DNA of 26,513 nt from JBCCMB01 sp039026555 (lineage in GTDB: Bacteria; Pseudomonadota; Alphaproteobacteria; Caulobacterales; Hyphomonadaceae), in contig JBCCMB010000023.1 of assembly GCA_039026555.1 (NCBI GenBank), positions 1 through 26,513 of the forward strand, written 5' to 3'. Below the pieces are notes generated by a model, which saw nothing but the letters and a program-made list of their open reading frames with translations, was not told where the DNA came from and made no database searches. Below are positions 1-7,572 of this stretch, piece by piece (positions within the stretch are counted from its first letter, which is position 1; every line of letters begins with the position of its first letter). Both the position numbers and the translations under genes were made by a program.

Positions 1-1311
1 GCCACGCGGCCCGATCTGCTCGGTGTTGAGCTGACCTCAGATCTCGCGCATCTAAAAGACAAGCTGCCCCCCTTCCCCGTCGCGCAAGCGCAAAGAGCGG
101 TGACCGACTCGTTTGGCGAGGACGCCAAGCAATTGTTTCCGCCGCTGGGAAACGCCATAGCCGCCGCGTCGATTGCGCAGGTTCATCGGATCGAGACGGC
201 TGACGGTCCTCGCGCGGTTAAACTTCTCCGACCGGGGGTCGAGGCCCGCATTGCGAAGGAATTGCGCGCAATGATGCGGGGCGCAAAATTGCTGGAGCGC
301 CGATCCGCAGAAGGACGACGGCTTCGGCTCGTCGCCTTTGTCGAAACACTGGCTGAATCCATGACGCGCGAGCTGGATTTGCGCTTTGAAGCGGGCGCCG
401 CGAGCGAGTTTGCGGAGATTATCGCCGATGATGGCTTCGTCTCCGCCCCCGCGGTCGATTGGACGCGCACAAGCGACAAAGTGCTCACCACAGATTGGGT
501 GGACGGAACGCCCCTGACGGATCCAGCGGCTCTGGAGGGGGTCGATCGCAAAGCCCTGGGAGAACGCATTGTGCGGGGCTTTTTGGCGACCACTCTGGAT
601 CACGGCTTCTTTCACGCGGATTTACATGAAGGCAATATGATCGTCACGGAGCCCGTTCATGCCGACGGCCCCCATGGCGCGACCCTGGTCGATTTCGGGA
701 TTATGGGCCGCATCGGGCCGGCGGAAAGGCGATTTCTCGCGGAAATCCTGAACGGCTTCCTGCGGCGCGATTACCATCGCATCGCCGAAGTCCACTTCGA
801 AGCAGGCTATGTGCCCGAGACGGAAGATGTCGGAGCGTTCGCCCAAGCGCTGCGCGCGGCGGGAGAGCCCATTTTCGGACAGACGGCGGAAAATGTCTCG
901 ATGAGCCGACTGCTCCTTCAACTCTTCGACATCACGCACCAATTCGGCATGCAGCTGCGACCAGAATTGGTGTTGCTGCAAAAAACCATGGTACAGGTCG
1001 AGGGCGTCGCGCGCGCGATAGACCCGCAACACAATATCTGGGAGGCGGCTCGGCCGGTCGTCGAGCGCTGGGTGAAGCGGGAATTCGGACCGGAAGGCGC
1101 CGCCCGTTTGGCGGCGGAAACCGCGCGGCGATTGGGCGATCGCGCCAAACGCTTGCCAGAGATGATCGACAAATTCGAAGCCGCGCTGGACGCCGCAGCC
1201 GCGTCCGCGGACGCAACGGACTCAAAGCGAGAAAAGCAGGACGCCTTGCTTTTTGCCGCAATCGTTCTACTCGCCGCAATTACCGGATATATAGTGGGAA
1301 ATTGGGGCTGA
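1..1311 (+). CDS. ubiB: UbiB-family protein kinase-like, ubiquinone biosynthesis (5' end outside window)
   Basis: This is the C-terminal 436 residues of an ABC1/UbiB atypical kinase; the frame is open to the left edge, so the start lies upstream. Seen in the sequence: AAASIAQVHR, the lysine-bearing AVKLLRPGVE segment, the catalytic-loop-like HADLHEGNM and the metal-binding DFG in LVDFGIMG. A hydrophobic segment at the extreme C-terminus (LLFAAIVLLAAITGYIVG) fits the membrane anchor usual in UbiB. The family is required for coenzyme Q synthesis in the inner membrane, probably through ATPase activity rather than as a true hydroxylase. The order ubiB, coaBC, dut is common in related alphaproteobacteria; here extra genes sit between the three. 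Identification is firm; only the missing N-terminus is uncertain. Confidence 0.93.
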   Translation, partial: ATRPDLLGVELTSDLAHLKDKLPPFPVAQAQRAVTDSFGEDAKQLFPPLGNAIAAASIAQVHRIETADGPRAVKLLRPGVEARIAKELRAMMRGAKLLERRSAEGRRLRLVAFVETLAESMTRELDLRFEAGAASEFAEIIADDGFVSAPAVDWTRTSDKVLTTDWVDGTPLTDPAALEGVDRKALGERIVRGFLATTLDHGFFHADLHEGNMIVTEPVHADGPHGATLVDFGIMGRIGPAERRFLAEILNGFLRRDYHRIAEVHFEAGYVPETEDVGAFAQALRAAGEPIFGQTAENVSMSRLLLQLFDITHQFGMQLRPELVLLQKTMVQVEGVARAIDPQHNIWEAARPVVERWVKREFGPEGAARLAAETARRLGDRAKRLPEMIDKFEAALDAAAASADATDSKREKQDALLFAAIVLLAAITGYIVGNWG

Positions 1312-1396
1312 TTCCGTGTTGCGGCGCAGCATCTAGAAGATGACGATGCGTCATTTGCCTATGCAATTTTGCAGTTCACCTTTCCGCTAACGTTAT

Positions 1397-1426
1397 GCTG
1401 CAAGTGCGAATTCGCGCTTTTGCAGC
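1397..1426. repeat. Imperfect inverted repeat in the ubiB-urcA gap
   Basis: The arms GCTGCAA (1397-1403) and TTGCAGC (1420-1426) enclose the 10-bp palindrome GCGAATTCGC. A separate short palindrome, ATGACG (1340-1345) and CGTCAT (1349-1354), lies upstream. No T-run follows, so this is not a standard terminator. It could stabilise the ubiB 3' end or bind a regulator. The rest of the 221-bp gap shows no gene. Confidence 0.4.
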
Positions 1427-1532
1427 GCACCAAATCATGCGACAAATGAGGCGCTCCAAATAGGGGCGCAAAAAAAGAAATAACCTCCTCAACGCTTAAG
1501 AGCCTTTAGAGCTCGCAATAAGGAAGTCTGAT

Positions 1533-1895
1533 ATGCGCAATGCTTTGTTCGCCGCCACGGCGCTTTTGGTAGCCGGCGCGGCTTCGGCCGAAGAAACAGT
1601 GTCCTACGAAGTTAACGCAAGCGATCTGAACCTCGCTCAAGAGGCGGACGCAAAAATTCTCCTAAACCGTATTGTCGTCGCCGCACGCAAAGTTTGCGAC
1701 GTCAGGCCGGGTTTCCGTTTCCCCCAACAGCGTCGCGCAGACGACGAATGTGTGGCGGAAACAGTCGAAAACGCCGTGAAATCGGTCAATGTTGCGACCT
1801 TGAACACCGTCTTCGCCGCGAGCGAAGGCGTCAACTCCACGTTCAAAACCTCCGCGCTTGAAAACGCGGCGCACGGTTGGTCCGATCGCGCTTAA
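1533..1895 (+). CDS. UrcA family secreted protein
   Basis: A 120-residue protein with a classic Sec signal peptide: MRN, a hydrophobic stretch, then cleavage expected after A19 (AASA before EET). The mature part matches the UrcA family layout: an early V-Y-x-DLNL-like strand (YEVNASDLNLAQ), the LLNRIVVAARKVC segment with the first cysteine near residue 54, a second cysteine near 73 (DDECV), then a helical tail with VKSVNVATLN. The two cysteines probably form a disulfide in the periplasm. UrcA proteins have no known function and are frequent in Caulobacterales and Sphingomonadales. The start is set by AAGGAAG eight bases before the ATG. The gene is monocistronic and ends at a strong terminator. 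Confidence 0.82.
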   Translation: MRNALFAATALLVAGAASAEETVSYEVNASDLNLAQEADAKILLNRIVVAARKVCDVRPGFRFPQQRRADDECVAETVENAVKSVNVATLNTVFAASEGVNSTFKTSALENAAHGWSDRA

Positions 1896-1919
1896 TTGAT
1901 CCCAGACCTGTAGAGTAAG

Positions 1920-1949
1920 AACGCCCGGCTGCTCGGCCGGGCGTTTTTT
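1920..1949 (+). terminator. Rho-independent terminator after the urcA-like gene
   Basis: A perfect stem with arms ACGCCCGGC (1921-1929) and GCCGGGCGT (1936-1944), a 6-base loop and a run of T residues to 1949. It lies 25 bases past the stop codon and is the clearest intrinsic terminator in the window. Confidence 0.9.
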
Positions 1950-2014
1950 GTCGGTAAATTGATTAAATCCGCACGGCGCCATCCGTGCATTCTTCACGCT
2001 CTCGCCTTAGATTG

Positions 2015-3274
2015 ATGGGCGCAGAGCCTGTGGAGACCTTTGTTTTGGCCGATAAATCCATTCTGCTGATCATTGGCGGCGGCATCGCCGCTTACAAAAG
2101 CCTGGAACTGATCCGCACCTTGGCCAAACAAGGCGTGCGCACGCGCTGTATTCTCACCAAGGGCGGCGCGGAATTCGTAACGCCCCTGTCGGTGTCGGCC
2201 TTATCCGGCGAGAAAGTCTTCTCCGATCTTTTCGATCTGACGGATGAAGCGGAGATGGGTCATATCGAATTGTCCCGCTCGGCGGATCTTGTCGTGGTAT
2301 GTCCCGCGACCGCCGATTTGCTAGGTAAAGCGGCGTGCGGCCTGGCCCCCGATCTGGCGACGACCGCGCTTTTAGCCACCGACAAACCCGTTTTGATGGT
2401 CCCGGCGATGAATGTGCGCATGTGGGAGCACAAAGCCGTGCAGCGTAATGTCGCCCAGCTGCGCGAAGACGGCGTCTATGTGATGGAGCCGGACCAGGGC
2501 GAAATGGCGTGCGGCGAATATGGTCCCGGCCGCCTCCCCGAAGTGGATCGCATCGCCGTAGAAATTCGCGGCCTTCTGCGCAAACCGGCGGACGGTCCGC
2601 TTGTCGGGCGCCGCGCCGTGGTGACGGCCGGGCCGACCCGCGAACCGCTCGACCCCGTTCGGTATCTCTCAAATCACTCCTCTGGAAAGCAGGGCTACGC
2701 CATCGCCTATGCGCTGAGCCGTTTGGGCGCGGATGTGACCTTGGTGACCGGCCCCACAGCGCTATCGCCTCCGGACGGGCTGAAAACGGTGCAAATTGAA
2801 ACCGCGCGCGACATGCTGTCAGCAGTCAAAGCCGAACTTCCTGCGGATGTGTTCGTCTCCGTCGCCGCCGTCGCTGATTGGCGGCCCGCCTCCCCCGCCG
2901 GCCAAAAGATCAAGGCTAAAGCGGAGGATGGACTTCCCGCGCTAAAACTGCGGGAAAATCCCGACATCCTCAAAAAAATCTCCGCCAAGCGGAAAAAAAG
3001 GCCGTCCCTAGTCATCGGGTTCGCCGCTGAAACCAATGATGTGGAGACACACGCCCGCGCAAAGCTGCTGCGCAAAGGTTGCGATTGGATCGTCGCCAAT
3101 GACGTTTCCGGCGACGTTATGGGCGGATCCGACAATGAGATTACCCTGGTGAAACGCTCCGGCTTGGAACGCTGGCCCCGTATGGGCAAAGGCGAAGTCG
3201 CAACCCGTTTGGCCGAGCGGATAAGCGCTGCTTTAACCGCGCAAGACGGCGAATTCCAGAACGCCGCTGAATAG
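2015..3274 (+). CDS. coaBC: Bifunctional phosphopantothenoylcysteine decarboxylase / phosphopantothenate-cysteine ligase
   Basis: This enzyme makes 4'-phosphopantetheine for coenzyme A: the C-terminal CoaB half joins cysteine to phosphopantothenate using CTP, and the N-terminal flavoprotein CoaC half decarboxylates the product. Counted from the ATG at 2015, CoaC shows GGGIAAYKS (21-29), the active-site His in GHIELSRSAD (H83), the PAMNVRMW motif (about 130-137) and the substrate flap ACGEYGPGR with C166. CoaB shows VTAGPTREPLDPVRYLSN, the SSGKQG loop, AAVADWRP and KLRENPDIL. Length (419 residues) is normal. An in-frame GTG at 1985 would add ten residues; the internal ATG gives a more family-like N-terminus, though no strong ribosome site supports either. 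In relatives dut usually follows directly; here about 2.6 kb intervenes. Confidence 0.95.
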   Translation: MGAEPVETFVLADKSILLIIGGGIAAYKSLELIRTLAKQGVRTRCILTKGGAEFVTPLSVSALSGEKVFSDLFDLTDEAEMGHIELSRSADLVVVCPATADLLGKAACGLAPDLATTALLATDKPVLMVPAMNVRMWEHKAVQRNVAQLREDGVYVMEPDQGEMACGEYGPGRLPEVDRIAVEIRGLLRKPADGPLVGRRAVVTAGPTREPLDPVRYLSNHSSGKQGYAIAYALSRLGADVTLVTGPTALSPPDGLKTVQIETARDMLSAVKAELPADVFVSVAAVADWRPASPAGQKIKAKAEDGLPALKLRENPDILKKISAKRKKRPSLVIGFAAETNDVETHARAKLLRKGCDWIVANDVSGDVMGGSDNEITLVKRSGLERWPRMGKGEVATRLAERISAALTAQDGEFQNAAE

Positions 3275-3294
3275 CCGCATTTGATGGCTTCCGA

Positions 3295-3375
3295 GCAATG
3301 TCCACTTTCGGCGGCGGAGCGGACATTCGAGTGCGCTATGTGTTGGGTCGTCAATTCGCCGAAAGCGGTCATTGC
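3295..3375. repeat. Palindromic element at the left edge of the coaBC-dut insert
   Basis: GCAATGTCCACTTTCGGC (3295-3312) and GCCGAAAGCGGTCATTGC (3358-3375) are inverted copies matching at 16 of 18 positions. A further GGACATT (3321-3327) pairs with AATGTCC (3297-3303). A related sequence stands at the other side of the insert near 5759-5775. From memory, short elements of the type AATGTCCGCTTT recur between genes in alphaproteobacteria, often translated by mistake as small proteins. No real gene was seen in 3275-3432. Confidence 0.6.
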
Positions 3376-3432
3376 AGCAAATTTTATGAGTGTCTTACTT
3401 GGGGCGAGATTAGGACGCTGCTATCCGATTCT

Positions 3433-4140
3433 TCACACGAAATGGCGCTTAAGCCCAGATATCCAATTCAGGGTGGCGGAGACTCCAAACACAGTCAGCC
3501 CAATAATCACGACCAACACAAAAACCGTTAACACCGCCCCAGCTACGGCCAACGCGGTTCCATCTTGTTCTTTTGTCTGAACAAAACCATCTATTAGCCA
3601 ATGACTTGGTGTTCGCTCGCACCCTATGATTTGGATTTCTTCATAGTCATTCGTTGTAAATGAAACCGGCGCGCCGATCATGCTTTCGAAACGGATCAGA
3701 TCGGGTCCTGAGTCGGCAACTGAAACTACGATCTTGTTCAAGTTTGCACGAGGGATATCTTCAATACAATCAATGTAGTTGTAGGTTTCCTTTAATGTGA
3801 GACATGCCGCGCTGTCATCAGCCTCAACATTGAGACAAGAAGGAAAGTCTGTTTCCGCGACAACGGCACCTTCTCCGGCGAAGATGTAAGTGGTCCGCTC
3901 GGCTCTGAAGATGATGCCTTCCCCTTCCTCGGGTAAAGTGCTCAACTTGATTTGCCGCGGGTCATCTTTTGATTCCACTATCGTTTTTGGCCGCTTATTC
4001 TCTGCTAACTCGATTACGTTCCAGAACGGCTGCATTGCTCGAGACAACAACGATTCTACAAATCCCAAACGCATCGGGTTGGCCACAGTCAGTACTATGA
4101 ACGCTAGGAAGCAAGCTGCTATCGTCGCTGGTCTAGGCAC
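3433..4140 (-). CDS. Unknown membrane protein with N- and C-terminal helices
   Basis: I do not recognise this 235-residue protein. It has a hydrophobic segment at about 6-22 (signal anchor or signal peptide), a roughly 170-residue mostly polar domain with four cysteines (C102, C113, C125, C174), and a strong transmembrane segment at about 196-221 followed by a short basic tail. The domain between is probably extracytoplasmic. The GTG start at 4140 shares one base with the TAG stop of the upstream hydrolase, and GGAG lies eight bases before it, so the two are almost certainly translationally coupled and work together. Base composition is AT-richer than the surrounding housekeeping genes, suggesting horizontal acquisition. 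It could be a partner, chaperone or immunity protein of the hydrolase; the sequence does not decide. Confidence 0.7.
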   Translation of the reverse strand: MPRPATIAACFLAFIVLTVANPMRLGFVESLLSRAMQPFWNVIELAENKRPKTIVESKDDPRQIKLSTLPEEGEGIIFRAERTTYIFAGEGAVVAETDFPSCLNVEADDSAACLTLKETYNYIDCIEDIPRANLNKIVVSVADSGPDLIRFESMIGAPVSFTTNDYEEIQIIGCERTPSHWLIDGFVQTKEQDGTALAVAGAVLTVFVLVVIIGLTVFGVSATLNWISGLKRHFV

Positions 4141-5522
4141 TACGAACTCCTAGAGCTGCTTTGAATTCGAGCCAAGATCGCTTCTACTATGCTTTGGTCG
4201 CTCCAATAATCATAGTGAGCTTGTATATCCCACGTACCTCGAAATTCGATACCTGACACGTCAATGTCACCATCCTCCTCGAGTGATAAAGCTGCTCCAA
4301 TAGGGTCTGCAACTCTATATACATTGAACCATCTTGCGTTGTGCCGGTTCAGTAACAATGATTGAGACTTCGCGCAGTCTGGATACTCATTGCCGACGAA
4401 CTTATGCAACCAGCGCTGCAACGGAGAGCCGCCGGTTACGATAAGCACTTCTTGAGGTAAGCGCCTCATGCGGCTCAGAGTGTCAACAACTATAACGGAT
4501 CCAAGACTGTGTCCGCACAAAACAATCGTGGTTTCAGGCGGTAGCGATACGCAAGTTCTGGTCAGCTGATCAACTAGGCCATCTCTGAACTTTCTATGCC
4601 CGAAGTATAGCGCTATGTCAGACACAAATTTCGCGAGTTCAGACAATTTTTTCATGAATCCACCAACGTATCTCACCCAAAGAGAATCCAATCTAAAAAA
4701 GCGGATTGCAGCGGACACCCCGAAGATACAAATAATTGATATTACAAGTGTTGTTGCCAAGAACGAAAATGGTGATCTATTGGCGTCAGGAATAACACGG
4801 GTTGAAGCAATGCCATCTTCCACGACTACTTCAGATTCAGGGAATTCTACCCCGGTTATATTTAACACAATCGCGATGTAGGCGATCATTCCGAGTGGAA
4901 AGCCAAATATGTACAATGCCGGCTTACCTAAATGCCGAATACAGAAAAATATAAATATAACAGGAAATAATACTAATAGTGCCGCATAAATGAACAAGAA
5001 CCTTAAAGTGTTAAAGATCTGCTTTTTGTGTGGTGGTATTAAATTTACAATGATGAGGATCATAGCTGGAGAAATCAACATGCTCATCGCGGAGAAAAAA
5101 ATATGGGATTCTATTGATATAAATCCGAATACCGCGCTCAAAACAGTCGCGCCGAACACTAACATTTCAACCAGAAGCGCCGCAAACAGGAATGCAAACA
5201 TTATTTCGCTGAGCAGGTCTCGAAATTTCTTGGATGCTATGATCCTTGTGTTCCAGATCTCGTATACTGAAAGCCGGCATACGTAAGCTAGCGCTCGAAC
5301 AAGTCCCAAAAAAGAGTCTCGATCTATGTACTTGTCTGAACTGTGCGACCAAACTACTTTCTCGACGGTCGTTTGAGTTTCCAGTTCATGCGAATCTAGC
5401 AGCTTCTCAACGCTAATTTTCCCGGTATTTGGTTCGTGAAATCCAATGCCGTGGACAAGTAAGATGACCGTTTTGTTGTAAACCCCAGACAATTGAGCTC
5501 GATAGTCCGTATTAATATCCAC
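4140..5522 (-). CDS. Alpha/beta hydrolase interrupted by a multi-helix membrane domain
   Basis: Read from a GTG at 5522 this is 460 residues. The first strand and oxyanion-type motif VILLVHGIG (19-27) open an alpha/beta hydrolase fold. About five hydrophobic segments follow (roughly 107-135, 141-162, 172-195, 202-222, 253-272). The hydrolase then resumes with the nucleophile elbow GHSLGS (S339), a candidate acid D406 (VADPIG) and a candidate His H436 (AHYDYW). It is therefore probably a membrane-embedded serine esterase or lipase; the substrate is unknown. The frame is open to an ATG at 5780, but the extra 86 residues fall in palindromic GC-rich DNA and look non-coding. Composition is AT-rich (22 of 60 bases are G or C at 5041-5100). 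It overlaps the following membrane-protein gene by one base. Confidence 0.72.
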   Translation of the reverse strand: MDINTDYRAQLSGVYNKTVILLVHGIGFHEPNTGKISVEKLLDSHELETQTTVEKVVWSHSSDKYIDRDSFLGLVRALAYVCRLSVYEIWNTRIIASKKFRDLLSEIMFAFLFAALLVEMLVFGATVLSAVFGFISIESHIFFSAMSMLISPAMILIIVNLIPPHKKQIFNTLRFLFIYAALLVLFPVIFIFFCIRHLGKPALYIFGFPLGMIAYIAIVLNITGVEFPESEVVVEDGIASTRVIPDANRSPFSFLATTLVISIICIFGVSAAIRFFRLDSLWVRYVGGFMKKLSELAKFVSDIALYFGHRKFRDGLVDQLTRTCVSLPPETTIVLCGHSLGSVIVVDTLSRMRRLPQEVLIVTGGSPLQRWLHKFVGNEYPDCAKSQSLLLNRHNARWFNVYRVADPIGAALSLEEDGDIDVSGIEFRGTWDIQAHYDYWSDQSIVEAILARIQSSSRSS

Positions 5523-5621
5523 CCCCCCATTGCTATTCGCCGACAACAACTCCTGACGAGCCCGCCAATGGCGCAGCCGCCCTTTACGTAACCTCGGCAT
5601 TCCTCTCGAGGGAAGGCTGAT

Positions 5622-5652
5622 CTGGCCGGAGCCTCCATATGGTGGAGGCCAG
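5622..5652. repeat. Alternative hairpins in the hydrolase leader
   Basis: GCCTCCA (5631-5637) and TGGAGGC (5643-5649) form a perfect 7-bp stem with a 5-base loop. CTGGCC (5622-5627) and GGCCAG (5647-5652) form an outer stem that shares bases with the inner right arm, so the two could compete or be partly nested. They lie about 100-130 bases upstream of the proposed GTG start. Confidence 0.5.
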
Positions 5653-5743
5653 GTCTGCTGAGACGATCGTTTGGGGCGCTGGCGTGATATCCAGCAAACG
5701 GCAACGAAGGGCCACAAGCGGCCGCTGGTTAGCCTCTGAGCGA

Positions 5744-5775
5744 GTGTCTGCATCTGACCCAAAGCAGACATTGCG
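5744..5775. repeat. Palindromic element at the right edge of the coaBC-dut insert
   Basis: TGTCTGC (5745-5751) and GCAGACA (5764-5770) are perfect inverted arms 12 bases apart. The minus strand from 5775 reads GCAATGTCTGCTTTGGG, close to GCAATGTCCACTTTCGG of the left element. A 10-bp direct repeat, GCCTCTGAGC, lies on both sides (5732-5741 and 5800-5809). Confidence 0.55.
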
Positions 5776-5877
5776 AGCATGCTCTTTTCGGCGGCTCACG
5801 CCTCTGAGCTGATGTCTTCTTTTGCATCCTGGCCGAATGGGGCTAGTTCTGATCCTAGTCTTGGCTGGGAGTGAGTT

Positions 5878-6342
5878 ATGTCTGCGCCGCAACGCGTTGA
5901 AATCGCCGTTCTGCCGCTGCCGCATTTTGAAGGATTGGAACTGCCCGCTTACGAAAGCGACGGGGCCGCCGGCATGGATTTGCGGGCCGCGCTTGCCGAA
6001 GATGAGCCCATCACGCTGGAGCCTGGCGAACGCACGCTGGCGCCGACCGGCCTGTCCATGGCTTTGCCGCAAGGGTTTGAGGCGCAAATCCGTCCGCGTT
6101 CGGGCCTGGCGGCGAAGCATGGGGTCACCTGCCTCAACACGCCGGGAACGATCGACGCGGATTATCGCGGCGAAATCAAAGTCATCCTCATCAATTTGGG
6201 CGAAGAGCCGTTCACGCTGGCGCGTGGGGAACGCATCGCCCAAATGGTGATCGCGCCGGTGACGCAAGGCGTTTGGCGCGAGGTCGAGACGCTGGATGAG
6301 ACCGATCGCGGAACCGGCGGTTTCGGCTCCACAGGCGTTTAG
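5878..6342 (+). CDS. dut: dUTP diphosphatase (dUTPase)
   Basis: Hydrolyses dUTP to dUMP and pyrophosphate, keeping uracil out of DNA and feeding thymidylate synthesis. All five signature motifs of the trimeric family are present in order: AGMDLRA, PRSGLAAKHGV, the substrate-pocket NTPGTIDADYRGE with its catalytic aspartate, RGERIAQMVI, and the C-terminal RGTGGFGSTG arm that closes over the active site of a neighbouring subunit. Length (154 residues) is normal. The ATG is preceded by GGGAG at good spacing. In relatives dut follows coaBC closely; here the insert separates them, so it probably relies on a promoter in the 5780-5877 region. Confidence 0.96.
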   Translation: MSAPQRVEIAVLPLPHFEGLELPAYESDGAAGMDLRAALAEDEPITLEPGERTLAPTGLSMALPQGFEAQIRPRSGLAAKHGVTCLNTPGTIDADYRGEIKVILINLGEEPFTLARGERIAQMVIAPVTQGVWREVETLDETDRGTGGFGSTGV

Positions 6343-6355
6343 CGACGAGGCGGCC

Positions 6356-6964
6356 TTGGCGACACGTCTGCTCCTGACGATTTTGGCCGCGTTGGCCCTC
6401 GCAAACTGCAGCACAACGATAGACACGCGCCCTCTGGTCGCGCTGGAGACGCCAAAGGGCGTCATCGTAATGGCGATTGAAACAGAGGCGGCGCCGATCA
6501 CTGCGGAGAATTTTCTAGCCTATGTCGATGGCGGGCTGTTTGAGGGCGCGGAGTTTTATCGCGCGGTGACGCCGGACAACGACCCCAATCCCGCCGCGAT
6601 CACAGTGCTGCAAGGCGGGCTAAACAGCAATGACGATCCTTTGCCGCCGATCCGGCATGAGCCGACGGTCATCACCAGATTAACGCACTCCGACGGCGCG
6701 GTATCAATGGCGCGCCTTGAGCCAGGCACGGCGGGATCCGAGTTTTTCATCTCGATCGGCGACAATCCGGAGCTGGATTTTGGCGGCGCGCGCAATCCGG
6801 ACGGACATGGCTTCGCGGTGTTTGGACAAGTGATACAAGGCATGGATGTGGTTCACGCGATCCACGCCGCACCGCGCGGTCTGCCGACGGAAGATGATTA
6901 TTTCCCCGGTCAGTTATTGGACCCGCCCGTGCGCATTTTGGGGGTCAACCGCATTTCTCATTGA
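6356..6964 (+). CDS. Cyclophilin-type peptidylprolyl isomerase, exported
   Basis: Catalyses cis-trans isomerisation of prolyl bonds, probably in the periplasm. Family signatures seen: the arginine of AEFYRAV, VLQGG, GAVSMARLEPGTAGSEFFISIG and the late HGFAVFGQVIQGMDVV. The start is chosen as TTG at 6356 because it has ACGAGG six bases upstream and yields a sensible export signal (ATRLLLTILAALALANC). An ATG at 6296 overlapping dut is possible but spoils the signal. The cysteine after LAN resembles a lipobox, but Asn before Cys is atypical, so lipidation is uncertain; cleavage near this point as a soluble protein is the alternative. It begins 13 bases after dut and is probably co-transcribed. 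Confidence 0.85.
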   Translation: MATRLLLTILAALALANCSTTIDTRPLVALETPKGVIVMAIETEAAPITAENFLAYVDGGLFEGAEFYRAVTPDNDPNPAAITVLQGGLNSNDDPLPPIRHEPTVITRLTHSDGAVSMARLEPGTAGSEFFISIGDNPELDFGGARNPDGHGFAVFGQVIQGMDVVHAIHAAPRGLPTEDDYFPGQLLDPPVRILGVNRISH

Positions 6965-7026
6965 AATTTGACGGACTTCGTTTCCGAAAGCTGAACGATA
7001 ACCTGCCACGCTTTTAATTCGCAGCT

Positions 7027-7572
7027 ATGGAGACGCGCGTGGACGCTGTCGGCCTCTATTTGTTTAACGCGATCTGGGCGGCGTTTTCCGTCATCATATC
7101 GATCGCCACGGCCGTCTTGATGCTAAGTTGTCTGGCCGCGGCCGCCGTTTGCGCGATCGGCGCAGGCATGGCGCTCAAAGAACGCGCCGCGCGCCGAAAC
7201 AGCTTCCCCGATTGGGGAAAAGTGATCGATGCGGAAGTCACCGTGGACGATGACGGCGAAAGCACGACTTATATGCCGGAGATTGTGTTTGAACATCGCT
7301 TCGCCGGCGAGATCCATCGGACGGACACGCGCACGCAAAATTGGGTGAGGTCCTCTTTCGGCAGCCGAAAAGCTGCTGAAGCGCGCCTTCAAGACACTGT
7401 CCGCGGCGGGCGCATTCAAATTCTCGTTGATCGCGACGATCCCAGCCGCGCTATGATCCAACGAGACGAGTGGGCGCCAAAATTCGCGGCGCTGGCGATA
7501 CTCGGCGCGGTCTTTCTCAGCGCGGGCGCGTTTATGAGCCTGGGCCCGCCAGGGTTGGATCTGATCGGCTAG
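7027..7572 (+). CDS. DUF3592 domain membrane protein
   Basis: A 181-residue protein of unknown function. A transmembrane region (about 10-48) is followed by the DUF3592 pattern: a strand region with a tyrosine before an acidic-to-hydrophobic run (TYMPEIVFEHRFAG), an alanine-rich helix with the AEARL segment, then GGRIQILVDRDDPSRAMI, where the DP-S-A signature is typical. A second hydrophobic segment closes the protein (about 153-172). The domain probably sits between two membrane passes. A GTG at 7039 with GGAGA just upstream is an equally good start. Its TAG stop shares CTAG with the stop of the convergent helicase gene. Confidence 0.75.
   Translation: METRVDAVGLYLFNAIWAAFSVIISIATAVLMLSCLAAAAVCAIGAGMALKERAARRNSFPDWGKVIDAEVTVDDDGESTTYMPEIVFEHRFAGEIHRTDTRTQNWVRSSFGSRKAAEARLQDTVRGGRIQILVDRDDPSRAMIQRDEWAPKFAALAILGAVFLSAGAFMSLGPPGLDLIG

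Larger units (their letters stand above)
5523..5877. other. Gene-poor 355-bp region with palindromes upstream of the hydrolase and dut
   Basis: I see no convincing gene here. On the minus strand it would be the leader of the hydrolase operon; its open frame to 5780 has low-complexity, arginine-rich content typical of chance translation. It contains a G7 tract at 5522-5528 touching the GTG start, alternative hairpins at 5622-5652, the right palindromic element near 5744-5775, and the dut ribosome site (GGGAG, about seven bases before 5878). Confidence 0.55.

Noticed and set aside
1451..1476. Hairpin GCGCTCC / GGGGCGC followed by an A-run
   Set aside because: The run is A, not T, on the plus strand, and on the minus strand the T-run precedes the stem, so it is not an intrinsic terminator in either direction.
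3281..3580. Overlapping plus-strand open frames of 77-99 codons after coaBC
   Set aside because: They read through the palindromic element, where chance proteins of this kind are common, and then run antisense to the membrane-protein gene.
5523..5780. 86-residue N-terminal extension of the membrane hydrolase
   Set aside because: It translates palindromic, arginine-rich sequence with no domain; hydrolase homology begins only after the GTG at 5522.
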